Shown: one piece after another, positions 9,701-18,347 of the stretch | Layout of the letters: each line of letters begins with the position of its first letter | How positions within the stretch are numbered: the first letter of the stretch is position 1 | NCBI RefSeq assembly: GCF_023507705.1 | Contig: NZ_JALBGD010000012.1 | Span: forward strand, 21,211-85,210 | DNA from: Stappia sp. WLB 29 | GTDB taxonomy: Bacteria; Pseudomonadota; Alphaproteobacteria; Rhizobiales; Stappiaceae | Reading direction: 5' to 3' | DNA length: 64,000 bases | The notes under the pieces: generated by a model | What the model was told of the DNA's origin: nothing | Database searches by the model: none | The model's input: only the letters and a program-made list of their open reading frames with translations | Translations under genes and position numbers: made by a program

Positions 9701-12700
9701 GATGCCGCAGGCCTGCTTGCCGGCCTTGCCGCGCGGGCCGGCGACGGGTTCTGGCGGTTCGAAGGCGTGCAGCTTTCGCCCGCCGAAACACCGCAGGCCG
9801 CGCGCTGGATCACTGCCCCCGATGAACTCGTCCTTGCGACGGAAGAGGGGGAGCGCCTGATCTCGGCGAGGCCTGTCCCGTTTGCCGGCGCTGCGCTGCC
9901 GCCCCTGCCTCAGGAGGGCGCGGCAATCGTTTTCGCCCCGCTTGCCGATCTTCTGCGCCCGGTGCTTGCGGAACTGGCCGGAGAGGGCCCGCTGGTCGCC
10001 GATGCGGTCGGCGGTACGTGCGGGCAAGTGTCGGACGCGCGCCTTTCTCTCGGGATGCGTCAGGACGGCGGGCTGGATCTCGCCGTCTTCGACAAGTCGG
10101 ACTGGCCGGCTCTGTGGATCGACAATCTCCGCAAGGCACGGCCGGCCGCCGCCGCGACGCGCCCCCAGCTCTGTCATTGGCGTTGGGAGGCTGCCAACTC
10201 CCGCGCGTCCGGCGGGCGCGTCGCGGCGGTGATCTCGCGTGCCTCCGGGTTTTTCGTGCCGCCGGGACTGTCCGCCGGCGACACGTGCCTCGTCGATCTC
10301 GCGGATGTCGATGACGGGGTGTCTCTTGCGATCCTTCATGCAGGCCTTGCCGAACTCATCCGCGAGGCCTCGCAGGCAGGGTGCCGGCTCGTGCTGCTGA
10401 TGCGCGGGGCGCTGGCCGCCGTTCCCTGGGACCGGCCGAAAGCGCCGTTTCTGGCGGGCATTGCAGGCCTCGTACGGGTTGCCGCCCAGGAATATCCGGA
10501 CCTGGCCGTGCGGTTCGTCGACGACGATGGCAGTCAGGTGGAGACCGCGCTGCATCGGGCCTGCCTCGTCGAGGATGGCGAGGCGGTCGTCGCGTTGCGT
10601 CGGGGGAGGCGCTTCGTGCCCCGTCTCGTGGCGGAAGATTGTGTAGCCGTGCCGCTCGGCTTCGGACCCGACGGCGTCCACCTGCTGCTCGGCGGTCTCG
10701 CGCCCATGGCCCTGGCGACGGCCGAATGGCTCGCCGGAAAAGGCGTGCGCAGCCTGCGCCTCGTTGCGCGCCGCGCGCCGTCGGAGGTCGAGGCCGCCCG
10801 GCTCGCCGCGCTGACCGCTGCCGGTGTCGAGGTGACCGTGGACAGCGATGTCGACCTGACGGAAGAGAACGATCTCGACCGTCTTTTCGCCGGCATCGAG
10901 GGGCGAAGCCTCGCCTCTGTCTTCCACTTCGCCGGCCATCTGGAGGACATGCCGCTCGCGGCTCTCGATGCGGCGGCGCTCGAGCGGGTGCTCGCGCCGA
11001 AGCTGCGCCCGGCCGAGGCCCTGCGCCGGCATCTTGCGCGCCTTGCGCCTGCGCGTGTGGTCTTTGCCTCCTCGGCTGCGACCGTCTTCGGCCCGGCGGG
11101 GCAGGCGGCCCATGCCATTGCCAATGCCGCTCTGGAGGGGCTGGCGGCGGCCTTGCGCGCGGACGGTGTCGCCGCGACCGCCCTTGCCTGGGGATTCTGG
11201 CAGGATGATCGAGCGGAACGGGAGCAACTCGCCCAAGACCTCGCCGTTCGGGGCATGCTGACGCTCGCGCCGGCCGATGCGCTGGCGCTGATGGAGACGG
11301 CGTTGCAGCGGGGGCATGCGGTGGCAAGCCCGCTGCATGTCGACTGGCAGGCACTGACGGGAACTGCCGGCGGACGCCTGCCGCCGGCCCTGTCGCAGGT
11401 GGCAAGGGCTGGTGCCGGCCGGCAGATCGCGCCCGCCGAACCCGTTGCCGCCGACGCACCGGCGGGGATGGAAGACTGGCTCGCGGACAGGCTGTCGATC
11501 CTGCTCGGTCTTGCGCCGGAGCGGATCGACATGCAGGCGAGCCTGCTGTCGTTGGGCATCGATTCCCTGATGATGCTGGAACTCGCGCAGGCGGTGAAGG
11601 ACGAGCTCGGGCTCGAGCTTTCGGCAGCGTTCGCCTTGCAGGACCAGACGCCGGCCTCGCTCGCACAGCATTTGCGCGAGGCGGGCGGCCAGATGCCGGC
11701 GGCGGCCGCGGCAGACCTCGAAAGCATCGTCAGGACGCTTGTCGCGGATCTCCTGTCGTTGCCTGCGGATGCGGTGCGCCCCGAGAGCCGGCTGATCGAC
11801 CTGGGGCTCGACTCCCTGCTGTTCCTCGATCTGGCGGAGCGGCTTGCCGCCGAGACCGGGCTGCGGCTGTCGGGCGAGGCGGCCATGCGCTTCGACACGG
11901 TCGCCGCGCTGGTCGAGGGGATTCGGGCGCAAGGCGGTACGCAGGGGGATGCGGAGGCGGGATCGCTGCGCGCGGCGCTCGGCGAACTCGCGGCGAGCCG
12001 GCCCGGCCTGTTGCTCGCCAATGGCGACCTCGCGCCGGTGCCTGCGCGCCCGGGCATGACCTGGCCGCTGTCGCCGCTCCAGCGGGCATGGTGGCTGGGC
12101 CGGCGGGACGATGCTCCGCTCGGCGGCACTGCCCGGCACATGTATGTGGAATACGACAAGGAGGCGGCGCGCTTCGACCTCGACGCCTTCGAGCGGGCCT
12201 GGGCCCGTTTCGTGCAACGCCACCCGGCCCTGCGCATGACCGTCGACGACGAGGGCAGGGCGGTGCCGGCCGATGTCGAGACGGTCCCGCCGATCGTCCG
12301 CGAGGACCTTTCCGATCTGCCCGACGCGGAGCGGGAGGCGCGGCTCGCCGAGACCCGCCGGCGCATGAGTGCGCAGGCCTTCGATCTTGCTGCCTGGCCG
12401 TTCTTCGAATGGCGCGCGTCGCTGCTGCCGGAAGGGCGCATTCGCCTGCACTTCGATATCGATACGACCTTCCTCGATATCGAGAGCTTCCAGGTGATGC
12501 TGCGCGAACTCGGCCGGCATATGGACGATCCCGGCCGGGCACTGCCGCGGCTCGGCTTTTCGGCCACCGATTACATGCGCGGGACGGCGCTGCTGGGCGA
12601 AACGAGGGCCGTTGCCGAGGCGCGCAAGGCGGCCGGCGAGCGCCTTGCCGCCCTGCCGCCCGCACCCGATCTGCCACTCGTTGCAAGGCCGGAGAGCCTG

Positions 12701-13432
12701 CCGGCGCGTTTCGCCATCGAGCGGCGGGCGCTGGACCGCGCCTCCTGGCTTTCTGTCCGGGATGCGGCGGCCGCCCGGGGCATTTCCGGCACGGCGCTGG
12801 TGCTTGCGGCCTTCGCCGCCGGCTTGCGCGAATGGTCGGCGGACAGGCGGCGTTTCTCCCTGCAACTCGCCTATCCCGACCGCAAGCCGCTGCACGCGGA
12901 GGCGATGAACATCGCCTGCGAGGCAAGTGCGGCGATGGCGGTGCCGTTCGATTTCGCCGGGGCGCCGACTTTCGGCGATCTCATGCAGCACACCGAGGCA
13001 GCGATCCGCGAGAACCTCTCGCCGCTGTTATGCGGAGGACTTGCCGAGGCGAATGCGGCACGCGACCTGCCGACGCTGATGTTCCCGGTGGCGATGACCT
13101 CGCTGCTCGGCGTGCGGCAGGCTTATGCGCTGCCGGAAAGCGCCGACCCGCTGCTCGGCATGCCGGCTTATGAATACGCGGCCCAGCCGCAGGTCGCCTT
13201 GCATTTCCAGGTGCTGGAGGAGGAGCGCGAGCTCCTGTGCAATATCGACGAGATCGCCGGCCTGTTCCCGCAAGGGCTCGCTGCATCCGTCTTCGACACC
13301 GTGCTGACGATCCTTTCAAGGGGCGAGGAGGCGTGGTCCGTGCCGCTTGCGGATCTGGTCGGCACCGGCACGCCACCGGCGGGCGAACTCGGCCTGCGCA
13401 CCTGGCTGGGAGGCCTCGGCCATGGCGGGTGA
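6779..13432 (+). CDS. PKS-NRPS with KS-MT-KR-ACP-ACP-Cy order, HMWP1-like, AT-less
   Basis: 2217 aa from the ATG at 6779, preceded by an AGGCGGA-like ribosome site, 34 bases after the previous gene. Domains: KS (about 20-445; catalytic C188 in TACSSSL, H324 in ETHGTA, H364 in NTGHLD), a short KS-AT-type linker with no acyltransferase GHSxG motif, a C-methyltransferase (about 600-960, EIGAGTGG intact), a KR-like region (about 1280-1500), two tandem ACPs (Ser 1596 and Ser 1679, both GxDSL), and a C-terminal Cy domain (from about 1762; D1895-TTFL-D1900 intact). HMWP1 of yersiniabactin has KS-AT-MT-KR-ACP-Cy-MT-PCP-TE; here AT, the last MT, PCP and TE are missing. The KR lacks a clear GxGxxG (GGLAPMA) and its catalytic Tyr position holds His (GQAAHAIAN), so it is probably inactive. 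Role inferred: one malonyl extension plus methylation, then a condensation. Confidence 0.88.
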   Translation: MRAFDMSLFTEIYQDVEPVAIIGAGCRFMGAADPFTFWRRLADGEELSRRVTAQDLAAAGLDPALLERDDFVPVASVVDEAEHFDAGLFGYSPAEAATIDPQQRLFLACSREALDMAGLADSVAGMRVGVFGSARMSTFVMPQPEDVLSAGQSRTFQRLIGNDKDYLATRTAYKLGLTGPAMTVQTACSSSLVAVHVACEQLRSGECDLALAGGAALTFPMAAGYFHQPGMIFSPDGTCRPFDAEASGTFIGNGVGVVLLKPLRRALEDGDGILAVIRGSAVNNDGTEKAGFTAPSLAGQRAVIEEAMALAGVTSDRIGMVETHGTATPLGDPIELNALAEAFGRDTPRRHPCALGALKANTGHLDTAAGIGALIKAAFSVRTGLIAPCLHFRKPNPALEIDATPFIVPQALQAWPEGPRIAGVSSFGIGGTNCHVIVEDLPEPLKPAPRKVDGPLRLALSAPDLPALRALSQAHADLLLEGAYQGELPRYCDTLVRQHIGAGGMRLEIGGSDGLDLARMLSLFAETGGENEAFARSSDAAAPFWRAGSMGAQPPAGPAGPRVVAPVAPRIGGRIARPGAQGQRGDGWRELLASLGEASRLRAAEHDWSSLEVEGAAVARLHAIHVAHAFDRLGVFAGGAWRTVEEAMAAGGILPHYAQLTARLLRDLVDEGVLQREGDRFGALIVPPMDEAEPLLADMAARGYRRLTGMVARVGPQLAQMLTGEVDAVSLVFPSAAMDDVEDMYERQRDSVFLNALAADAVAALVEALPADKPLRVLEIGAGTGGTTSSLLPVLPARRTRYTFTDIGPLFLRKAREKFAAFPFLDFATLDIEKDLAAQGFEPGGYDLVVAANVLHNGRDLTRVLADVRRLLAPGGVLLMREISEPKPLFDFIFGPLVPVLDDIEARGGELFPSLARWGAFLTEAGWSDWSSFPPPEQKDGAIGESILLARNGTPPAQTVSVLAGRQPETAPVADAAGLLAGLAARAGDGFWRFEGVQLSPAETPQAARWITAPDELVLATEEGERLISARPVPFAGAALPPLPQEGAAIVFAPLADLLRPVLAELAGEGPLVADAVGGTCGQVSDARLSLGMRQDGGLDLAVFDKSDWPALWIDNLRKARPAAAATRPQLCHWRWEAANSRASGGRVAAVISRASGFFVPPGLSAGDTCLVDLADVDDGVSLAILHAGLAELIREASQAGCRLVLLMRGALAAVPWDRPKAPFLAGIAGLVRVAAQEYPDLAVRFVDDDGSQVETALHRACLVEDGEAVVALRRGRRFVPRLVAEDCVAVPLGFGPDGVHLLLGGLAPMALATAEWLAGKGVRSLRLVARRAPSEVEAARLAALTAAGVEVTVDSDVDLTEENDLDRLFAGIEGRSLASVFHFAGHLEDMPLAALDAAALERVLAPKLRPAEALRRHLARLAPARVVFASSAATVFGPAGQAAHAIANAALEGLAAALRADGVAATALAWGFWQDDRAEREQLAQDLAVRGMLTLAPADALALMETALQRGHAVASPLHVDWQALTGTAGGRLPPALSQVARAGAGRQIAPAEPVAADAPAGMEDWLADRLSILLGLAPERIDMQASLLSLGIDSLMMLELAQAVKDELGLELSAAFALQDQTPASLAQHLREAGGQMPAAAAADLESIVRTLVADLLSLPADAVRPESRLIDLGLDSLLFLDLAERLAAETGLRLSGEAAMRFDTVAALVEGIRAQGGTQGDAEAGSLRAALGELAASRPGLLLANGDLAPVPARPGMTWPLSPLQRAWWLGRRDDAPLGGTARHMYVEYDKEAARFDLDAFERAWARFVQRHPALRMTVDDEGRAVPADVETVPPIVREDLSDLPDAEREARLAETRRRMSAQAFDLAAWPFFEWRASLLPEGRIRLHFDIDTTFLDIESFQVMLRELGRHMDDPGRALPRLGFSATDYMRGTALLGETRAVAEARKAAGERLAALPPAPDLPLVARPESLPARFAIERRALDRASWLSVRDAAAARGISGTALVLAAFAAGLREWSADRRRFSLQLAYPDRKPLHAEAMNIACEASAAMAVPFDFAGAPTFGDLMQHTEAAIRENLSPLLCGGLAEANAARDLPTLMFPVAMTSLLGVRQAYALPESADPLLGMPAYEYAAQPQVALHFQVLEEERELLCNIDEIAGLFPQGLAASVFDTVLTILSRGEEAWSVPLADLVGTGTPPAGELGLRTWLGGLGHGG

Positions 13433-14546
13433 GGTGCTGAACGTCGTCGTCTGCGGCACCTGTTTCGGCGAGCACTACCTTGCCGCCATCGCCCGGCTTG
13501 GCGGGGATGTCCGCCTGGCCGGCATCCTCGCGCGCGGCGGGGCGCGGTCGCGCGCGCTTGCTGCGCACCTCGCCGTGCCGCTCTACCGGGACGTCGCGGA
13601 TCTGCCGGCCGATATCGACGTGGCCTGCGTCGTGGTCCGCACCACGCTGTTCGGCGGCGACGGCACCCGCCTTGCCGAAGCGCTGCTGAAACGCGGCATC
13701 CACGTGCTGCAGGAGCATCCCGTCCACCCGGGAGAGGTGGCATCCTTGCGCCGGCAGGCGGAGGCGGCGGGCGTGCGCTACCACGTCAACAGCTTCTATC
13801 CGCATCTGCCGGCGTTCCGGCACTTCATCGCCTATGCGAGCGCTGCGGGCGAGCGGGCCCCGGCGGCCTTTGCGGAAGTCACCACCAGTCCGCAGCTGCT
13901 CTACTCCGCTCTCGACGGTCTGGGGAGAAGTCTCGGCTCGCTTGCCGGTCTCGACTGCGTGGGGCCGCTGGTTCCGCCGTCCGAAGCCTTGCCGTTCCAT
14001 GCCTTCCAGGGGCGGGTCGGCGGCGTTCCCTTCTCCCTGATGCTGCAATCCTGGCTCGACCCCGCCGATCCCGATCACCATTCGCTGGTCATGCATCGCA
14101 TGGCGGTCGGCTGGCCGGAAGGGACGGTCAATCTGGTCAACAGCTTCGGCCCCGTCGTGTGGAGCCATTCGCTCTATGCGCCCGACTATCGGCAGGACGG
14201 GGTGGCGAGCTCCTACCTGCTGTCGCCGGAACGTCATGCCGGGTGCCGCCATTTCACGCAGCCGAGCGCCCATGTGCTGGGTTCGCCCGCCGGCGCGCCG
14301 TTCTGGGACGTGGTGCATGCCGAATTCCCCGAGGCGATCGGCCATGCGCTCGCCGAGCTGCGCTGCGCCATCGAGGCGCCGGGCAGCGTGCCCTGGCAGT
14401 CGGATGCCTATCTCGCCGATCTCGGCAAGGCCTGGCTCGCGGTTTTGCGTCAGGCCGGGCCGCCGCGCGAACGCGCCATGCCGGTGCCGCCGCCGCCCCA
14501 TCCCGATCCCGTCGAATTCGCAAGGACCCTTACCGATGCCGACTGA
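13422..14546 (+). CDS. Thiazolinyl imine reductase (Irp3/PchG-like)
   Basis: 374 aa, Gfo/Idh/MocA-like oxidoreductase. The N-terminus (VVVCGTCFGEHYLAAIAR) is the NADPH-binding segment with the variant glycine pattern typical of Irp3 and PchG rather than GxGxxG; the middle has QEHPVHPGE, and HVNSFYPHLPAFR follows. In the yersiniabactin and pyochelin systems this enzyme acts in trans on the carrier-bound intermediate and reduces one thiazoline to a thiazolidine. The ATG at 13422 overlaps the end of the PKS-NRPS gene by 11 bases, implying translational coupling. The C-terminus is proline-rich (VPPPPHPDP). Identification rests on motif resemblance and operon context. Confidence 0.85.
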   Translation: MAGEVLNVVVCGTCFGEHYLAAIARLGGDVRLAGILARGGARSRALAAHLAVPLYRDVADLPADIDVACVVVRTTLFGGDGTRLAEALLKRGIHVLQEHPVHPGEVASLRRQAEAAGVRYHVNSFYPHLPAFRHFIAYASAAGERAPAAFAEVTTSPQLLYSALDGLGRSLGSLAGLDCVGPLVPPSEALPFHAFQGRVGGVPFSLMLQSWLDPADPDHHSLVMHRMAVGWPEGTVNLVNSFGPVVWSHSLYAPDYRQDGVASSYLLSPERHAGCRHFTQPSAHVLGSPAGAPFWDVVHAEFPEAIGHALAELRCAIEAPGSVPWQSDAYLADLGKAWLAVLRQAGPPRERAMPVPPPPHPDPVEFARTLTDAD

Positions 14547-16176
14547 ACCGGCCGCAGAGCGCACCCGCAGCGCCTATTCCGCCCTCGACGAGGCTTTCGT
14601 GCAAGCCGGGCTCGGCGGGTATGCGCATTTTCTCAACTGGGGCTACGAGCCCGTTCCCGGTCTTGCCGATGGTGCCGTGCCCGGTCTTGCGCAGCCGGGC
14701 GCCAACGAGGCCTGCGAGCGTCTTGTCGCCGAGCTGCTGGGGCCCGTCTCGCTCGACGGCCTGAGGATCGCGGACATCGGCTGCGGCCGCGGCGGCGCGC
14801 TGGACATCGTAACGCGGCACTACCGTCCGCTGTCGGCAACGGGTCTCGATCTCAGCGCCGACAACATCGCGGGGGCCCGCCGGTTGCTGGCCGGACGGCG
14901 GGTCCGCCTGCAACTGGCCGATGCCTGCACCCTGCCGCTGGCGGACGGCAGCCAGGACCTCGTGCTCAATCTGGAATCCTCCGGCGCCTATCCGGACATG
15001 GGCGCCTTCCTGCGCCATGTCCACCGCGTGCTGGCACCCGGCGGCCTGTTCCTGCACGGCGATCTCTGGCCGTCCGCGCTGGTCGGCCCGTTCCTCGAGA
15101 CGATGGAGGCGATGGGCTTCGTCCTGGAAAGCCTGCGCGACGTGACGCGGCAGGTCTGCCGCGCCCGCGACCGGATGCCCGCCGGGCTGATGGCGCGCCT
15201 TGCCGGCGCCAGGGGGGCGGCGGACGTGCAGGACTACTTCGCTGCGCCCGGATCGGCCATGTACGACTGCCTCGACCGCGGCGCCATCACCTATCTGCTC
15301 GGCCGCTGGCGGCGAAGCGCAGAGGCGGCCGGGGCGGCGGACACCGCGCTGCTGGAAACCCGCGCGGCGCGGATCGAGGCGCTGCTGGGCGAGGCGCGCG
15401 CCTCGCTTGCCGAGCGTGCCGACTGGTTCCCGTTCGGCGGTCCAAGGCGCGGTGCCGATGTCAACATCCTCGCCTTTCCCCACGCGGTGGCCGGTGCCTC
15501 GGCCTTCAAGACCTGGCAGGGCCACTTCCCGCGCGACTGGCAGGTGTCGCCGGTGCAGCTTCCCGGCCGGGAGGGACGGATCGCCGAGCCGCCGTTCACC
15601 TCGCTATCGGCGGCCGTCGAGGCCTTGCTGCCGAAGGTGAGGCCCTATCGCGACACGCCGCTGGTCCTCCTCGGCTGGAGCCTCGGCAGCAAGATCGCGT
15701 TCGAGCTGGCGCACCGGCTGGAGCAGGAGGGCACCTGCCGGCCGCTGCTGGTGGTCGCGGGCGTGTGTCCCGGCCCGCACGAGCCCTTGCCGGACCTGCG
15801 CAGTTTCTTCGGCGAGGACGGCATGGAAACGCGGCTGCGCCTGCTCGGCGGTACGCCGGAGAACATCCTGGCGAGCGGCGAGATGCTGTCGGCGCTGCAG
15901 ACCACCATGGAGGGCGATACGGCGATGGCCGCCAGCTATCGCAGCGAGGCGGTGATCCAGGCGCCGATGCTGGCGCTGTCCGCCACGCAGGACGACCTCG
16001 TCTCAAAGGAGGCGGTGGACAGCTGGCGGCCGCGCACGGCGGGAGGCTTCACCCATCGCCGGCTCGAAGGCGGGCATTTCATGGCCCGCGACGACGCACC
16101 TGCCGTCGCCGTCGTGGTGAAGGACGCGGTCGCAGAGCGCCTGCGCCAGGGCGACCGGCAGGCGGAGGTCGCCTGA
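14536..16176 (+). CDS. Class I methyltransferase fused to type II thioesterase
   Basis: 546 aa. Residues about 1-270 are a SAM-dependent methyltransferase (IADIGCGRGGALD motif I near residue 77, then TGLDLSADNI and LNLESSGAYPD). Residues about 305-540 are an alpha/beta-hydrolase thioesterase with the nucleophile elbow GWSLGS (Ser about 382) and a C-terminal GGHF His segment. I chose the ATG at 14536, which overlaps imine reductase by 11 bases; the reading frame is open farther upstream but lies inside that gene. Such a fusion is not part of the yersiniabactin set. It may replace in trans the MT and TE domains missing from the C-terminus of the second PKS-NRPS, or edit mis-primed carriers. The latter split of functions is inference. 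Confidence 0.82.
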   Translation: MPTEPAAERTRSAYSALDEAFVQAGLGGYAHFLNWGYEPVPGLADGAVPGLAQPGANEACERLVAELLGPVSLDGLRIADIGCGRGGALDIVTRHYRPLSATGLDLSADNIAGARRLLAGRRVRLQLADACTLPLADGSQDLVLNLESSGAYPDMGAFLRHVHRVLAPGGLFLHGDLWPSALVGPFLETMEAMGFVLESLRDVTRQVCRARDRMPAGLMARLAGARGAADVQDYFAAPGSAMYDCLDRGAITYLLGRWRRSAEAAGAADTALLETRAARIEALLGEARASLAERADWFPFGGPRRGADVNILAFPHAVAGASAFKTWQGHFPRDWQVSPVQLPGREGRIAEPPFTSLSAAVEALLPKVRPYRDTPLVLLGWSLGSKIAFELAHRLEQEGTCRPLLVVAGVCPGPHEPLPDLRSFFGEDGMETRLRLLGGTPENILASGEMLSALQTTMEGDTAMAASYRSEAVIQAPMLALSATQDDLVSKEAVDSWRPRTAGGFTHRRLEGGHFMARDDAPAVAVVVKDAVAERLRQGDRQAEVA

Positions 16177-16946
16177 TGAACGCGCCCGTTCGAGCCGTTT
16201 CGCCCTGGTTTCCCTTCGGCCTTCCGGGCGGGCGGGGCAGGGCGGTGCTTTTCGCCTTCCACCATGCCGGCGGGGCGGCGTCCTTCTTCCATGGCTGGCA
16301 GGGGCATCCGCTGCTGGCCGATCTGGACGTCTGCCCGGTGGAACTGCCCGGTCGTGGTCGCCGGTTCCTGGAGCCGGCCTGTCGCAGCGTCGGCGAGGTT
16401 CTTGCCGGGCTCGTGCCGGCGCTGTGCGGCGCGGTTCCCGCCGGGCGGCCCGTCCTCCTGTTCGGCCACAGCCTCGGGGCGCTCATCGCGTTCGAAGCCG
16501 CGCTGGCGTTGCAGGCGCGCGGACTGCCGCCGGCCGCCTTCATCGCCTCGGCCCGCCGCGCCCCGCAGCTGCCGACACCGCAGCCCTGGCGCCACGCCAT
16601 GTCCGACGAGACGTTGATCGGTGAGCTGCGGCGTCTCGGAGGCACGCGCGACGAGGTGCTGGAGAGCGAAGAACTGCTGGATCTGTTCCTGCCGGCGATC
16701 CGGGCGGACTTCGCCCTGACCGAGACCTATGCGCTGCGGACCGGGGCGAGGCTGGACTGCCCGGTTCTGGCCTTGCGCGGGAGTGGAGACCTGGAGGTGT
16801 CGGCGGCCGACGTCGATGCCTGGGACGCGGTCTGCGGATCGCGCTTCGCGCGTGCGGACCTGCCGGGCGATCACTTCTACCTCTCCGAGCCATCGGTGCT
16901 TGCCGACATCCTCGTTCGCCTGCGTCGCCATGCGGGGCTGGCGTGA
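16176..16946 (+). CDS. Type II thioesterase (YbtT/Irp4/GrsT-like)
   Basis: 256 aa, complete alpha/beta-hydrolase thioesterase: FAFHHAGGAASFF near the N-terminus, nucleophile elbow FGHSLGA (Ser about 99), and the C-terminal catalytic His in GDHFYL. Members of this family remove aberrant acyl groups from carrier proteins of NRPS and PKS systems. Its ATG shares one base with the TGA of the preceding MT-TE gene, so the two are translationally coupled. The operon therefore has two thioesterase domains; this one, matching YbtT/GrsT in length, is the better candidate for proofreading. Confidence 0.88.
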   Translation: MNAPVRAVSPWFPFGLPGGRGRAVLFAFHHAGGAASFFHGWQGHPLLADLDVCPVELPGRGRRFLEPACRSVGEVLAGLVPALCGAVPAGRPVLLFGHSLGALIAFEAALALQARGLPPAAFIASARRAPQLPTPQPWRHAMSDETLIGELRRLGGTRDEVLESEELLDLFLPAIRADFALTETYALRTGARLDCPVLALRGSGDLEVSAADVDAWDAVCGSRFARADLPGDHFYLSEPSVLADILVRLRRHAGLA

Positions 16947-16982
16947 CATGCGGGCAACGGTTCGCGCAAGGGGGCGCGAAAG

Positions 16983-17006
16983 GTCCCGATCAGCCCCGAT
17001 CGGGAC
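16983..17006. other. Perfect hairpin between thioesterase and MFS genes
   Basis: GTCCCGATC, six bases, then GATCGGGAC: a perfect 9-bp stem in the 135-base gap between 16946 and 17082. There is no T-run after it, so it is not a typical intrinsic terminator. It could limit read-through or protect the biosynthetic part of the transcript from decay; both are inference. Confidence 0.5.
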
Positions 17007-17081
17007 TGAAGCGGGTCCGATCCGGGTGGCAGACCTTGCGAGGGCCAATTAAGGCCGGAATGTGATCGGGGTAGGCACTTC

Positions 17082-18347
17082 ATGACATCGAATCCAGGCG
17101 CCTCGGGCGCCTTCACCTTCAGGATCCTGAGCCTGTTCATCGGGCTCTACGCGGCGCAGGCCATCACCGGCAGCCTCGTGCAGACCGGTCTTCCGACCGT
17201 GCTGCGCGAGGAGGGGATGGGGCTCGACCGTATCGGCCTCCTGTCGCTGCTGTTCCTGCCCTGGGCGCTGAAGTTCCTGTGGGCGCCGTTGGTCGACCGC
17301 TTCTGCGTCGCCCGCCTCGGCCGGCGGCGATCCTGGCTGCTCCTGTGCCAGGCGCTGATCGCATCGAGCTTTGCGGTTCTGTCGCTGCTGTCGCCGGCCG
17401 GGCACTTCGAGCTGATGCTCTGCATGCTCCTGGCTGTTTCCGTCTTTGCCGCAACCCAGGATATCGCCACCGATGCGCTGGCCGTCGAGGTGGTCGACGA
17501 AAGCCGCCGCGCGGCCGTCAGCAGCGCCGGTGTCTTCGGCGGGTATGTCGGGTTCCTTCTCGGCGTCGGGGCGTGGTTGCCGGTCTATGCCGCTTTCGGC
17601 TGGCAGGCCTCGATGCTGTTCATGGCGGGCGTCGTCGCGGTGCTGACGATCCCGGCCGTCGTCGCGCGCGGGATCGAGGACGGCGCCCCCGCGCCGGTTG
17701 CGGCAGGGGCTTCGCGCCCGCGCCTTTCGGCGTCGTTCCGCAGGGCCGAGTATCGCCGCGGCCTCGGCTTCATGCTGGTCTACCAGTCGGGCCTGCGCCT
17801 CGGCATCGCGCTGATCGGGCCGTTCCTGGTCGATACGGGGCTGACGCTTGCCGATATCGGATGGCTGAAAGGGGCCGGCGGTGCGGCTGCCGGCCTTGTC
17901 GCCGCGCTCGCCATGCTGGCCGTGCTGCGGCGTCCCTCCGCCCGCGCCCTGATGCTCGCCGCCCTCGCCAATGCGACGCTGTTCCTGGCGCTGGCGGGCG
18001 TGTGGGCCGGTATCGTCCCTCGCGACCTCGTCGCGCCGCTGATCCTTGCCCAGTCCGCCGCTGCGGCGACGTCGATGATCGCGCTCTATGCGGTGATGAT
18101 CGGCTGGTGCTCGCCGCTGCAGGCCGGCACCGATTTCGCCCTGCTGCAAAGCGCCGACGCGGTGATGGCCATCGCCTTCGGCATCGCCGCCGGCTTCATC
18201 GGCCAGGCCTTCGGGCATGCCGCCGTCTTTGCCCTTGCCGCTGTTCTGCTCGTCGCCGGCGCAGCTCTCGCCCGGCGCCTCCCGATTGCGTCGGAATTGT
18301 CTCTGTCTGTCGACGGGGCGTTGGAAATACAAGGAAATCAACAATGA
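17082..18347 (+). CDS. RhtX/FptX-like MFS siderophore transporter
   Basis: 421 aa, about 12 hydrophobic segments. The pattern resembles the AmpG/RhtX/FptX branch of the major facilitator superfamily: an early YAAQAITGSLVQTGLPTVLR segment region, the loop LVDRFCVARLGRRRSW between TM2 and TM3, and a TQDIATDALAVE stretch after TM4. RhtX (rhizobactin) and FptX (pyochelin) carry ferric siderophores across the inner membrane as single proteins without an ABC system. Placement between the synthesis genes and the TonB receptor supports import of the operon's own siderophore; export cannot be excluded. Its TGA overlaps the ATG of the receptor gene (ATGA). Confidence 0.82.
   Translation: MTSNPGASGAFTFRILSLFIGLYAAQAITGSLVQTGLPTVLREEGMGLDRIGLLSLLFLPWALKFLWAPLVDRFCVARLGRRRSWLLLCQALIASSFAVLSLLSPAGHFELMLCMLLAVSVFAATQDIATDALAVEVVDESRRAAVSSAGVFGGYVGFLLGVGAWLPVYAAFGWQASMLFMAGVVAVLTIPAVVARGIEDGAPAPVAAGASRPRLSASFRRAEYRRGLGFMLVYQSGLRLGIALIGPFLVDTGLTLADIGWLKGAGGAAAGLVAALAMLAVLRRPSARALMLAALANATLFLALAGVWAGIVPRDLVAPLILAQSAAAATSMIALYAVMIGWCSPLQAGTDFALLQSADAVMAIAFGIAAGFIGQAFGHAAVFALAAVLLVAGAALARRLPIASELSLSVDGALEIQGNQQ

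Noticed and set aside
9650..10600. A possible hidden AT or other domain between MT and KR of the second PKS-NRPS
   Set aside because: No GHSxG or other AT motif; the segment looks like the structural half of a KR.
6767..12991. A 2000-residue open frame on the minus strand opposite the second PKS-NRPS
   Set aside because: It is the mirror of a GC-rich real gene: no domain motifs, biased Arg/His/Gly composition, and the plus strand has full catalytic motifs.
17279..18343. N-terminal extension of the TonB receptor frame by 355 residues
   Set aside because: It overlaps the MFS gene in another frame; the signal peptide starts at 18344.
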